The position numbers and the translations under genes are program-made. Of a DNA stretch of 64,000 nucleotides, positions 26,827 through 34,995 are shown piece by piece (the stretch's first letter is position 1; each line of letters begins with the position of its first letter). A model generated the notes under the pieces. That model was not told where the DNA came from, did not search any database, and worked only from the letters and a program-made list of their open reading frames with translations. The stretch is from contig NZ_JARFJD010000022.1 in assembly GCF_029087225.1 (NCBI RefSeq), forward strand, positions 1 to 64,000. Reading direction: 5' to 3'. This DNA comes from Limnobacter olei (GTDB lineage Bacteria > Pseudomonadota > Gammaproteobacteria > Burkholderiales > Burkholderiaceae_B).

Positions 26827-28944
26827 TTGCAAACCCATCGCCGCGCCTGCCATTTGTGTGAAGCCATTTGTGGCCTGAAGATCGAGGTAGACAACAATCA
26901 GATTGTTTCAATCAAGGGCGATGAGCAAGACCCCTTTAGCCGCGGGCACATTTGCCCCAAGGCAGTGGCATTGAAGGACATTCAGGAAGACCCCGATCGT
27001 TTAAAGCACCCGGTTAAAAAAGTGAATGGGCAATGGGTAGAAACCACCTGGGACGACGCCATTGAATTGGCCTGCGAGGGCTTGTTTCAGGTGCAGCAAA
27101 AATATGGTGCCAACGCCGTGGGTGTTTACCAGGGAAACCCGAATGTGCACAACTGGGGTTTGATGACCCACAGCGCCAATTTTCTGGGTTTGCTGAAAAC
27201 ACGCAACCGTTTTTCAGCCACATCGGTTGATCAGTTGCCCATGCAACTGTTGGGTTACTGGATGTTTGGGCACCAATTGCTGATTACGATTCCCGATATT
27301 GACCACACCAATTATTTCCTCATGCTGGGTGCCAACCCGATCGCTTCGAACGGCAGCTTGATGACCGTGCCCGATGTGGCCAAACGCATCAAGACTTTGC
27401 AGGCACGTGGCGGAAAGTTGATCGTGATTGATCCTCGCAAAACCGAAACCGCCGAGGTGGCCGATGCGCATCATTTCATCAGGCCAGCCAGCGATGCGGC
27501 TTTTGTGTTTGCACTGATCAATACCATTGTTGGCGAAGGCTTGACCCGTATGGATCGCTTGGCCCACCACAGTGAGGGTTTGTATGCGGCGTTGGGTGCG
27601 ATTTCAAAAGTGACGCCTGAAGTGGCGCAAGCCGAGTGCGGTATTGAGGCTGACACCATTCGCCAAATTGCGCGTGATTTTGCCAACGCCGGGAAAGCGG
27701 TTGCTTATGGGCGTATGGGTGCTTGCACGCAGCGCCATGGCACCCTAGCGCAGTGGGGTATTCAGTTGCTGAACTTTGTGACGGGCAACACCGACCGTGT
27801 GGGTGGTAGCCTGGTGGCCAACCCCGCGCTAGACCTGATCGCCGCGCCCAACAGCAAGCCCGGCAGTTATGGCCGCTGGCACAGCCGGGTCAGCCAAAAG
27901 CCTGAGGCGTTGGGTGAGTTTCCCAGTGCCATCATGGCTGAAGAAATTCAAACCGAGGGCGAGGGGCAAATCAAGGCCATGGTGACCATTGCCGGCAACC
28001 CGGTGTTGTCCACACCCAATGGCCAGCAGCTTGACAAGGCTTTGGCGGGGCTTGAGTTCATGGTGTCCGTGGACTTGTACATCAATGAAACGAATCGCCA
28101 TGCGGATGTGATTTTGCCCACTACATCGCCTCTTGAGCATGATCACTACGATTTGATTTTCAATATTTTCGGTGTGCGTAACCAGGCCAAATACAGTGCC
28201 GCCACTTTGCCCAAACCACAGGGAAGCCTGGATGACTGGGAACTGATGGACAAGCTGGCAGCCTGCTACAGCGCAAAGATTGGCAAACCTTCGCGACCCT
28301 CCATGCCGCCGCAAATGATTCTCGACATGGGGTTGCAAATGGGGCCCTATGGCATGGCCAGTGAGCACAAGCTCAGTTTGGAAAAATTAAAGCAGCAAGC
28401 TGAGGGTATTGACTTGGGGCCGCTTAGCCCCAGTTTTCCAGACCGTTTGCAAACTGCCGACAAAAAAATTCAGTTGGCACCTGCAGAAGTGCTTCAAGCC
28501 GCAGCAAATTATGTCAACGATTTGTTGAATGCGAACCGACAGGCTGGCACAGAGATGATGCTGATTGGCAGGCGCCACATTCGCAGCAACAATTCATGGA
28601 TGCACAACTCCGAGCGCTTGGTGAAAGGCAAGAACCGATGCACCGCGATGGTTAACCCGGCCGATGCAGCACGATTGCACTTGCAGGAGGGCCACAATGT
28701 GCGTGTGCGCAGCCGTGTGGGTGAAATTACACTGCCCGTAGAAATTTCAGACGATGTAATGCCCAGCGTGGTGAGCATTCCGCACGGCTGGGGCCACGAC
28801 AAAACCGGGGTTCGTTTGCAGGTGGCTGCGGCGCATGCAGGTGTAAGTTGTAACGATTTGACCGATGAACAGTGGCTGGATGAACCCAGTGGAAACGCCG
28901 CAGTCAACGGCGTGCCGGTCACCTTGATTCCAGTCGCGCAATAG
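26827..28944 (+). CDS. Molybdopterin oxidoreductase with N-terminal Fe-S cluster
   Basis: A 705-residue enzyme of the DMSO reductase/formate dehydrogenase superfamily. The start is a TTG at 26827 behind AGGAGA at a six-base spacing; the GTG at 26791 lacks a ribosome site. An N-terminal [4Fe-4S] motif, CHLCEAIC plus HICPKA, is followed by molybdopterin-binding regions (GVYQGNPNVHNWG, FLMLGANPIASNGS, VIDPRKTETA) and the C-terminal domain with RIRSNNSW-like RRHIRSNNSW. There is no Cys or selenocysteine in the usual metal-ligand region (SATSVDQLP), so ligation may be by another residue. No signal peptide and no other subunit gene nearby, so it is probably cytoplasmic. Confidence 0.85.
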   Translation: MQTHRRACHLCEAICGLKIEVDNNQIVSIKGDEQDPFSRGHICPKAVALKDIQEDPDRLKHPVKKVNGQWVETTWDDAIELACEGLFQVQQKYGANAVGVYQGNPNVHNWGLMTHSANFLGLLKTRNRFSATSVDQLPMQLLGYWMFGHQLLITIPDIDHTNYFLMLGANPIASNGSLMTVPDVAKRIKTLQARGGKLIVIDPRKTETAEVADAHHFIRPASDAAFVFALINTIVGEGLTRMDRLAHHSEGLYAALGAISKVTPEVAQAECGIEADTIRQIARDFANAGKAVAYGRMGACTQRHGTLAQWGIQLLNFVTGNTDRVGGSLVANPALDLIAAPNSKPGSYGRWHSRVSQKPEALGEFPSAIMAEEIQTEGEGQIKAMVTIAGNPVLSTPNGQQLDKALAGLEFMVSVDLYINETNRHADVILPTTSPLEHDHYDLIFNIFGVRNQAKYSAATLPKPQGSLDDWELMDKLAACYSAKIGKPSRPSMPPQMILDMGLQMGPYGMASEHKLSLEKLKQQAEGIDLGPLSPSFPDRLQTADKKIQLAPAEVLQAAANYVNDLLNANRQAGTEMMLIGRRHIRSNNSWMHNSERLVKGKNRCTAMVNPADAARLHLQEGHNVRVRSRVGEITLPVEISDDVMPSVVSIPHGWGHDKTGVRLQVAAAHAGVSCNDLTDEQWLDEPSGNAAVNGVPVTLIPVAQ

Positions 28945-28949
28945 TTTTT

Positions 28950-28980
28950 AGGCCGACTGAAAATCAGTTGGCCTTTCTTT
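28950..28980 (+). terminator. Terminator between molybdenum enzyme and methyltransferase
   Basis: Arms AGGCCGACTGA and TCAGTTGGCCT pair over 11 bases with one G-T wobble around AAA, followed by TTCTTTC. It lies directly after the plus-strand stop and covers the stop codon of the converging methyltransferase gene, so it may work in both directions. Confidence 0.65.
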
Positions 28981-29713
28981 CCCACACAGTCATTTCTGCA
29001 ATACTGTGCTGGTATTTGCGGGCTGTTTCCCGAATCACAAACGGAACATTCAATGGCTCGCGAATCAATTTGAAATGGGGTGCGAGCACCGCTTGCATGC
29101 CATCCCGCATGGTTTTGGGTTTGCCATTTTCTTCAATGCCGCCAATCCAGTTTTGCTTGGGGGTGTACTCGGTCAACAAGGTGTAGGGCGAGCTGATCAC
29201 CAGCAAGCCGCCAGGCACAATGCGCTTTGGCATGTCGTTTAAAAACTCGGTGGGGTTGTTCACCCGGTCAATCAGGTTGCCTGCGAATATCAGGTCATAA
29301 CCCGTGTGTTCCGCACCCAGCCTGCAGGCGTCGCCTTGCGAGAATTCAACACGCAGGCTGCACTCGCTGTAATTGAAATCAGCAAGCGACAGTTGCATGG
29401 CCCTGCCCAAATCACCCTCATCGTGCAAAAAGTAATTCAGCGCATTGCCCTTTTGCAAGGCTTGGGCGGCGTCGATGAAACGTGCGGAAAGGTCAACACC
29501 CACAGCGGCATCAAACCCCAAAGCCAACTCGAAGGTACTTCGTCCAACTGCACAGCCTAGGTCCAGCGCTTTGCGGCGTGGCCGATTGCCCATGAATTCC
29601 ATGCAAAGTTGAGCGCAGCGCACTGGGTAATTGGGAACATCAAAATAGTCGACGCCGTAGTGAAAGGCCAGGTACTGGTTTAATAGCTCGTCGGTTTCGT
29701 AATAATTGGTCAT
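28964..29713 (-). CDS. Putative 4-mercaptohistidine N1-methyltransferase
   Basis: A 249-residue SAM methyltransferase resembling the C-terminal domain of ovothiol synthase OvoA, which methylates the imidazole of 4-mercaptohistidine. Family blocks seen are YYETDELLNQYLAFHYG, LDLGCAVGRSTFELA (SAM site), FAGNLIDRVNNPTEFLN, GGLLVISSPYTLLTEYTP and FVIRETARKYQ. In classical OvoA the methyltransferase is fused to the sulfoxide synthase; here it is a separate gene starting 6 bases after the synthase. Product assignment is by family, not shown here. Confidence 0.8.
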   Translation of the reverse strand: MTNYYETDELLNQYLAFHYGVDYFDVPNYPVRCAQLCMEFMGNRPRRKALDLGCAVGRSTFELALGFDAAVGVDLSARFIDAAQALQKGNALNYFLHDEGDLGRAMQLSLADFNYSECSLRVEFSQGDACRLGAEHTGYDLIFAGNLIDRVNNPTEFLNDMPKRIVPGGLLVISSPYTLLTEYTPKQNWIGGIEENGKPKTMRDGMQAVLAPHFKLIREPLNVPFVIRETARKYQHSIAEMTVWERKAN

Positions 29714-29719
29714 AAAGCC

Positions 29720-31015
29720 TTATTGGGCACAGGTTCTGAAGCCGACGAACACATCGTTTCGATCGGGCGTGTAGGCTTGGCGGTAAGTGCCGCGAATGAG
29801 TATGGAAGAAGTGGCGCAAGAACCACCCCGAACCACTTTGTGGTCTCCGAATTGCAAGGTGGACATGAAGGGGTACATATCCATAGTGAATCCGCTGTAA
29901 GGGAAAAACAGGCTGTCGGTCCACTCCCAGACAGTGCCAATCATTTGCCGACATCCAAACGGGCTGTCACCCTCGGGCAGCGCAGTCACCGGCAGCCTAG
30001 CCAGGTGTGTGCTGTCCATGTCCACCCGGTGTGTTTCCATGGTGTTGCCCCATGGAAACTTGTTGAAGGTGCCTTGTTCTCGATTGCCCAAGGCCGCCAC
30101 TTCCCATTCAAACTCGGAAGGCAAGCGTCGCCCGGCAAACTTGCAGTAGGCCTGTGCTTCCCAATAACTCACGTGCTTCACGGGCAGGTTGGCCTGAACA
30201 GGAAGCCATTGGTCGAAGTGGCGTTCAAGCCAAATGCCGTTCTCTTTTTTCCAGAACAAAGGATGCTTTGCACCAGTGCTCTTGCGCCACTTCAGGCCCG
30301 CCATGCTCCAGTGTTGGTCGTTTTCGTAGCCGCCAGCTTGAATGAAGGCAAGGTACTCAGCGTTGCTGAGCAGGTTTCTTGAAATTTTGAATGCTTTCAG
30401 GTCAACGATGAATCCGGGCTTTTCATTGTCGAAGCAGAAATCTTCTGTCGCGAAATATTAAGATTCTGGTGGCATGCCGATGCGGTAGCGGCCTGCAGGT
30501 ACTTCCACATCGCTGTGATCGATTGGATATGTGTTTTCCGCGCCTGTGTCCTTCAACGAAAAGGGCGGCGGCGCATAGCCCAGGCTTTGGCGCGCCCACA
30601 CCATCGACTCAATGTGCATGTTCAGGTGAAAAATGGCGTACTTGTAAAGGTACAAGTCGCTGTCGGTCAGCGCCTTGGTTTCAATTCGCTGTTTCACCTT
30701 GTTGAAGGTGTCGTCAAAGTAGCGCAGGGTGTCGGGTTTGTCTGGGAAAAGCCCTTCTTGCCAGCGGTCCTCGTGGGCCAGTTCAAACGAGTCCCAGATG
30801 TCGTCCAGCGCCGGGTTGTACGAGGGGGCTTTGTCCAGGTTTTGCAGAATGAATCGCTCGAAGAAAAAAGCAGCATGCCCAACTTCCCAAATTGGCGGAT
30901 TAATGCCCGGCAAATAGGGCACTTTGGTTTGCTGAGCACTTAAGCTGTTGAGCAATTCAAGAACACGCTCGCGGCTTTGTTGCAAAGTAGCGAGTAAGGA
31001 TTGCTTGTTATTCAT
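29720..31015 (-). pseudogene. EgtB/OvoA-like sulfoxide synthase, split by in-frame TAA
   Basis: A single frame of 431 codons encodes a DinB-type domain followed by a SUMF1/EgtB-type domain, the architecture of non-haem iron enzymes that join sulfur to histidine. Iron ligands are visible: His47 (WEVGH) and His130/His134 (HLNMH). The C-terminal part ends with the fold's HKVVRGGSCATS and FVGFRTCAQ. Codon 186 is TAA (30460-30458), after RIGMPPES and before YFATEDFCFDNEKP; homology runs through without frameshift. The upstream part alone would be a 185-residue DinB-like protein; the next internal ATG (30304) omits the join. It could be a nonsense mutation, a sequencing error or readthrough. The methyltransferase gene follows, so the pair looks like a thiohistidine locus. 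Confidence 0.75.
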
Positions 31016-31059
31016 CGTGGTGGTACTACTAATGGGTTACAACCAATTATAGGCCACCC

Positions 31060-31611
31060 ATGTCCATTAAATCGATACTGCACACTTTGACTGTTGCTTC
31101 CGCTGCGTTGTTGATCGCCAGCGGTAGTGCTTACGCCGAGAAACCTGAAAAAGGAAACGGTAACCAGGGCAAAAACAAGGAACAAAGTGAACAACGCGGG
31201 CAAAAGGAAAACCGCAAGGGCAATGGTAACGAGAAAGGCGGTGGTAATGTTACAGGCAAGCGTGCTGAAGGCCGCGATTCTGGCCAAGGCGGAGTGTCGG
31301 TTTCATTCAACTTTGGCAGCACCGAGACCCGCATTGTGCGGGACTACTACGGTGGCCAGGTTGCCAAAGGCAAATGCCCACCCGGCCTGGCCAAAAAGGG
31401 CAATGGTTGCCAGCCTCCGGGCCAAGCCAAGCAGTGGCAAAAGGGCCGCGCCTTGGGTAGCGACGTTCGCTATTACGACATTCCCAATGAATTGCGCATT
31501 CGCCTGCCCGCGCCACCCTTGAACCACAAGTACGTGCAGCTTGGCACCGACCTTTTGTTGATCGCGGTGGGCACCGCCATTGTGGTTGATGCAATTGACG
31601 GGATTTTTTAA
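31060..31611 (+). CDS. CigR/RcnB-family secreted protein
   Basis: A 183-residue exported protein. The signal peptide ends near SGSAYA. A low-complexity Gly/Asn/Lys-rich part (residues about 28-75) is followed by the family's CPPGLAKKGNGCQPPGQAKQW and RYYDIPNELRIRLPAPP, then a hydrophobic C-terminal segment that could be a membrane anchor. RcnB is linked to Ni/Co homeostasis and CigR to anti-virulence; which applies here is unknown. Divergent from the sulfoxide synthase across 44 bases. Confidence 0.8.
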   Translation: MSIKSILHTLTVASAALLIASGSAYAEKPEKGNGNQGKNKEQSEQRGQKENRKGNGNEKGGGNVTGKRAEGRDSGQGGVSVSFNFGSTETRIVRDYYGGQVAKGKCPPGLAKKGNGCQPPGQAKQWQKGRALGSDVRYYDIPNELRIRLPAPPLNHKYVQLGTDLLLIAVGTAIVVDAIDGIF

Positions 31612-32210
31612 GCTTCGGATCGGGGCTGAATCCCAGTCCCGATTCGATCCAGTACGTGGTCTACCAGGTTTTTAAGAACCGATTCCCTGACCGGCAATTT
31701 GTCGGTCAGTGGGTTTTCCAGCAGTGACACCAAACCATGCAGGCTTGACCAAATGAACATGGCGTCGGCCTGGGGGTCGATTTGCTGCGCGTTGGAGTTT
31801 GATTTTTTAATCAAATCCAATTGATCACGCAACATCAAAAAAGAGTGCTGGGCACGTTTCAGCGCTTCGCCGCTCAAGGCGAAACCGTTGTGGTGTTCGC
31901 TGAACATCAGTCGATAACGGTGGGGATAGCTAACCGCATATCGAATGTAAGCCAAGCCCATGAGCCTGAGGCCCTGCCATTCATTTTCCCCTTGAGTTCT
32001 CGCATTCAAGTGTTCAGAGAAATGCTTGAAGCACTCGCTAGTTAAATCACTCAACAAGTCATCTTTGCTTTTGAAGTGGCGGTAAGGCGCCTGATGAGAC
32101 ACATCGAGATCACGCGCAATTGCACGCAGGCTCAGCGCGCTGATGCGGCCGCGATCAAGTTCGTCAAAGGCTTTCGCCAAACACCGGGATTTCAGGTCGT
32201 CTTCTGTCAT
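31608..32210 (-). CDS. TetR-family repressor
   Basis: A 200-residue regulator with an N-terminal TetR helix-turn-helix (ALSLRAIARDLDVSHQAPYRHFKSKDDLL) and a helical ligand-binding C-terminal domain with WSSLHGLVSLLENP. The start at 32210 gives the usual domain position. It is divergent from the gene at 32297, and two TGTTGAC-N3 palindromes lie between. Its stop codon overlaps the converging stop at 31611. Confidence 0.85.
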   Translation of the reverse strand: MTEDDLKSRCLAKAFDELDRGRISALSLRAIARDLDVSHQAPYRHFKSKDDLLSDLTSECFKHFSEHLNARTQGENEWQGLRLMGLAYIRYAVSYPHRYRLMFSEHHNGFALSGEALKRAQHSFLMLRDQLDLIKKSNSNAQQIDPQADAMFIWSSLHGLVSLLENPLTDKLPVRESVLKNLVDHVLDRIGTGIQPRSEA

Positions 32211-32232
32211 GCGCACATCATAAATCAGAATC

Positions 32233-32281
32233 TGTTGACAGTGTCTACATTGAGGAATATTCTTTGTTGACGCTGTCAACA
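32233..32281. promoter_or_regulatory. Two TetR-type operators between divergent genes
   Basis: TGTTGACAGTGTCTACA (32233-32249) and TGTTGACGCTGTCAACA (32265-32281) share the half-sites TGTTGAC and GTCAACA around three bases; the first has one mismatch per half and the second is perfect. Their centres are 32 bases apart, about three turns of the helix, so dimers would face the same side. Likely sites for the TetR protein at 31608-32210 to control itself and the gene at 32297. Confidence 0.7.
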
Positions 32282-32296
32282 TTCAAGGTGTCTCTG

Positions 32297-32785
32297 ATGT
32301 TAAAACTGAACAGATTGTTAAAAGTTACCGCGTGGACAGCGGCCGGTCTTGCACTCACCGCATTTTCAATTTCAACGCCTTTTGTTTATCCCCAGGGAAA
32401 AGCGGCCATAGCCCAAAACGCGAAGTTGGTCGTGACTCATGCATTTATTCAGGATGGCAAGTCAGGGCCTTTCTACTCACGCAGTGAGGAGGTTGTGAAA
32501 TCACTCAAAGGGCAGCCAGGCTTGTTGGCATATTCCGTGCGCCGACAGTTGTTTGGCAACCAGGCGTGGACTCTCACTGTGTGGGATTCCGAGCGCAGCA
32601 AATCAGCGTTTATTCGTTCAAGTGCACATCAATCGGCCATGGCCGAGGCTTCAATCGTGTTGAGTTGTGCGCGATTTCTTCGGGTTGACTGGTCTGGAGA
32701 AATAAAAAACCTGGATTGGGACGAGGTGTTGGGTCGATTGGATACCGAGTCCGTTTCTTACAGCTTTGGTGATTCCAACTGCTGA
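32297..32785 (+). CDS. Membrane-anchored ABM-like monooxygenase-fold protein
   Basis: A 162-residue protein. The N-terminus has one hydrophobic segment (VTAWTAAGLALTAFSISTPFV). The rest resembles the ferredoxin-like fold of antibiotic-biosynthesis monooxygenase (ABM) proteins: GLLAYSVRRQLFGNQAWTLTVWDS and SAFIRSSAHQSAMAE. Its chemistry is unknown. It is probably repressed by the divergent TetR through the two operators upstream. Confidence 0.65.
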   Translation: MLKLNRLLKVTAWTAAGLALTAFSISTPFVYPQGKAAIAQNAKLVVTHAFIQDGKSGPFYSRSEEVVKSLKGQPGLLAYSVRRQLFGNQAWTLTVWDSERSKSAFIRSSAHQSAMAEASIVLSCARFLRVDWSGEIKNLDWDEVLGRLDTESVSYSFGDSNC

Positions 32786-32844
32786 CACCTTACACGGCCC
32801 TCGCGCCGCTGTCTCAAATCTCTGTTCCTCATCTTTTCGCGACG

Positions 32845-32869
32845 CGGTAACATGACGCCTTTGTTACCG
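32845..32869. repeat. Perfect inverted repeat in intergenic region
   Basis: Arms CGGTAACA and TGTTACCG pair around a nine-base loop. It lies about 60 bases after the stop of the preceding gene and about 105 bases before the MarR start, with no T run after it. It could be an operator or a weak hairpin; I cannot tell. Confidence 0.45.
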
Positions 32870-32975
32870 TTAAACATCAGCCCATGGTTGATGGGACCAC
32901 ACCGTGAACAGGCCGTAAAACGATTTCATTGGTTGTGTGGAACATCGTGTTGTATTTTTCGAAGATGTGTGTATT

Positions 32976-33512
32976 ATGCATATAAATAGCTCACCGAAAA
33001 CATCAAAAATCGCCAACTTGCTTGGGGCAGTTGCCGGGCTTGTTAACAACAGGCTTGAGGAGGAGTTGAGGGTTCATCCCAACGCCAACAGCACTGCAAG
33101 CGCCGCTTTGAATGTAATTGGAATGTTTGGGGTGTGTTCGATCGGGCAGCTTGCGAAGGGCTTGTGTTTGTCCCATTCGGCCACGGTCCGCCTCACAGAG
33201 AAAATGGAGTTGTCGGTTTGGGTGTCCAGACTTGCTGGCGAGGACAAGCGAGTGGTCAATCTTGAATTGACAGAGCCCGGCAAAAAACATTTGCGTGATG
33301 TGCTGGATACCCGGTTGGGAACTTTAAAACCGATTGTTTCCAAACTGTCGGCCACGCACCAGAAGCAGTTGGAAAAAATTTTGTCGTTGTTGATCGAAGA
33401 TTCGGTGAACAGCGAAATGGATGCGGTCAGTGTGTGTCGACTTTGTGACGACAAGGTGTGTCCCGAAGACGATTGCCCAGCCCATCACAAGCTGGATTCT
33501 CTCGATTCCTAG
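32976..33512 (+). CDS. MarR-family regulator with Cys-rich C-terminus
   Basis: A 178-residue MarR-type winged-helix protein, with SIGQLAKGLCLSHSATVRLTEKME as the recognition region and VSRLAGEDKRVVNLELTEPG as the wing. The C-terminus is a Cys/His/Asp-rich tail, CRLCDDKVCPEDDCPAHH, absent from ordinary MarR proteins. It could bind a metal or sense oxidants. The start ATG is at 32976; an upstream frame from 32937 is less likely. The target genes are not obvious. Confidence 0.8.
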   Translation: MHINSSPKTSKIANLLGAVAGLVNNRLEEELRVHPNANSTASAALNVIGMFGVCSIGQLAKGLCLSHSATVRLTEKMELSVWVSRLAGEDKRVVNLELTEPGKKHLRDVLDTRLGTLKPIVSKLSATHQKQLEKILSLLIEDSVNSEMDAVSVCRLCDDKVCPEDDCPAHHKLDSLDS

Positions 33513-33624
33513 GTTTGGCCTATGCATGTGCTTTGACCTCTTGAGAATGAGCCGCCAACCGATTTGAAGTGGCAGTACGAAGTGCTCTGGTAATTGAACT
33601 TGTTACATTCTCTTGAGGTTAATG

Positions 33625-33942
33625 ATGAAAAGATTTGCCCTGATAGTTTCATTGGTTGCAGCAAGCGCTGCAATTATTCCCGCCGCAACCACCGCACAAG
33701 GCACACAATCTGGTGATGCCACCATGTTGAATTCCATCCCCCCCAGCATGCGCTTGAGCAAGGACGAGGTGTATTCGATGTACCTGTCTGCAATTCAAAA
33801 AGGCTATGTGGAGAAAACCACTGGCGATGGAAGCATGATTTTTATCATGACTGGCAAAGGCATGAGTAAAACACGTGAGCAGGTTTTGAAGGAACTTATG
33901 AACCAGACTCCTGAGCAGCGCCGCAACGCCAACAAGCCTTAA
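33625..33942 (+). CDS. Small secreted protein of unknown function
   Basis: A 105-residue protein. The ATG at 33625 is six bases after GAGG; the one at 33622 is too close. A signal peptide (RFALIVSLVAASAAIIPAATTA) is followed by an acidic/helical mature part with no cysteine. No family recognised. It ends before a strong terminator. Confidence 0.6.
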   Translation: MKRFALIVSLVAASAAIIPAATTAQGTQSGDATMLNSIPPSMRLSKDEVYSMYLSAIQKGYVEKTTGDGSMIFIMTGKGMSKTREQVLKELMNQTPEQRRNANKP

Positions 33943-33975
33943 GCGTTTTTGGCTCTGCCTGTCAATCAACTGGAG

Positions 33976-34009
33976 AAGGCTGATTTTCGTCGGAGAGTCA
34001 GCCTTTTTC
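33976..34009 (+). terminator. Rho-independent terminator
   Basis: AAGGCTGA and TCAGCCTT pair over eight bases around a 14-base loop and are followed by TTTC. It ends the gene at 33625-33942 and overlaps the stop of the converging LysR gene at 33998. Confidence 0.75.
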
Positions 34010-34879
34010 TTTGAGGAAGTCAATAAACGCCCGTGACTTTGAATTGATGTGTTTTCGATCCGGTATGACTGCGTATACATTTCGCTTGAAACCGAAATAG
34101 CCCGGTAGCACCGTTTCAAGCCGTCCTGCCTGAATGTCCTCTTGAACAACAAAAGCCGGTATCAAAGCGATTCCCAAGCCTTTGAGCAGGCATTCCCGAA
34201 TAGCGAGGCTGTTGTTGGACTCGAATGTGCCTGTCACGTTCACGCTGTGTTCCTGGCCTTGGGCGTCAAAATACACCCATTGTTTGGGGCTGCTTCGGTA
34301 GGTGTAGATCAGGCATTTGTGTTCACTCAGGTCGGCGGGATGATCGGGCACACCGTATTGCCGCAGGTAGGCACTGGAGGCCACGGTGAGGTGTTCTATC
34401 TCTCCCAGTTTTCGGGCGACCAAACCAGAGTCTTTGAGTTCTGCAATCCGGATGGCCACATCAAATCCTTCGCCAATAATTTCGGATATTTTGTCTTCGA
34501 GGTGAAGCTCAACCGTGAGTCTTGGATGTTTGTTCATGAACGCCGGAATTCTTTTGATCAAGGTGGTCAAGCCGTACGACATTGGCGCAGCGATACGTAG
34601 CTTTCCTTTGAGCTGTTGCTGATTGTGAGTGATTTCCTGTTCGGCTTCCGCAATGCTCGACAATGCAACACTGGCCTTCTCAAAAAGTCTGCTTCCTTCC
34701 TCTGTCAGACTAAGCCTACGGGTAGAACGCTGAATCAGCTTTACTCCAAGCCGTTCTTCCGTTCTGGAAACCGCCTTGCTGGCCGCGGATTTGTTGATTC
34801 CCAGGTTTGTAGCGGCATCCGTGAAACTAAGCCGTTTCGCCACCTCTACAAACACACGCAGGTCGACCAGTTCATTCAC
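33998..34879 (-). CDS. LysR-family regulator
   Basis: A 293-residue LysR-type regulator. The N-terminal winged HTH includes FVEVAKRLSFTDAATNLGINKSAASKAVSR, then RRLSLTEEGSRLF, and the rest is the periplasmic-binding-like effector domain. The start lies about 116 bases from the divergent EamA exporter gene, the likely regulatory target. The effector is unknown. Confidence 0.87.
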   Translation of the reverse strand: MNELVDLRVFVEVAKRLSFTDAATNLGINKSAASKAVSRTEERLGVKLIQRSTRRLSLTEEGSRLFEKASVALSSIAEAEQEITHNQQQLKGKLRIAAPMSYGLTTLIKRIPAFMNKHPRLTVELHLEDKISEIIGEGFDVAIRIAELKDSGLVARKLGEIEHLTVASSAYLRQYGVPDHPADLSEHKCLIYTYRSSPKQWVYFDAQGQEHSVNVTGTFESNNSLAIRECLLKGLGIALIPAFVVQEDIQAGRLETVLPGYFGFKRNVYAVIPDRKHINSKSRAFIDFLKEKG

Positions 34880-34995
34880 GATTGTTGCTCCACAGGAAAC
34901 AATAAGTTGCTGATTGCCTAGATTATCAATTTCGCGATTGCAAATACACTGTCAAGGTGAATGTCAAGGCAGATTGCCTGAAAGGTTGTGTACGA

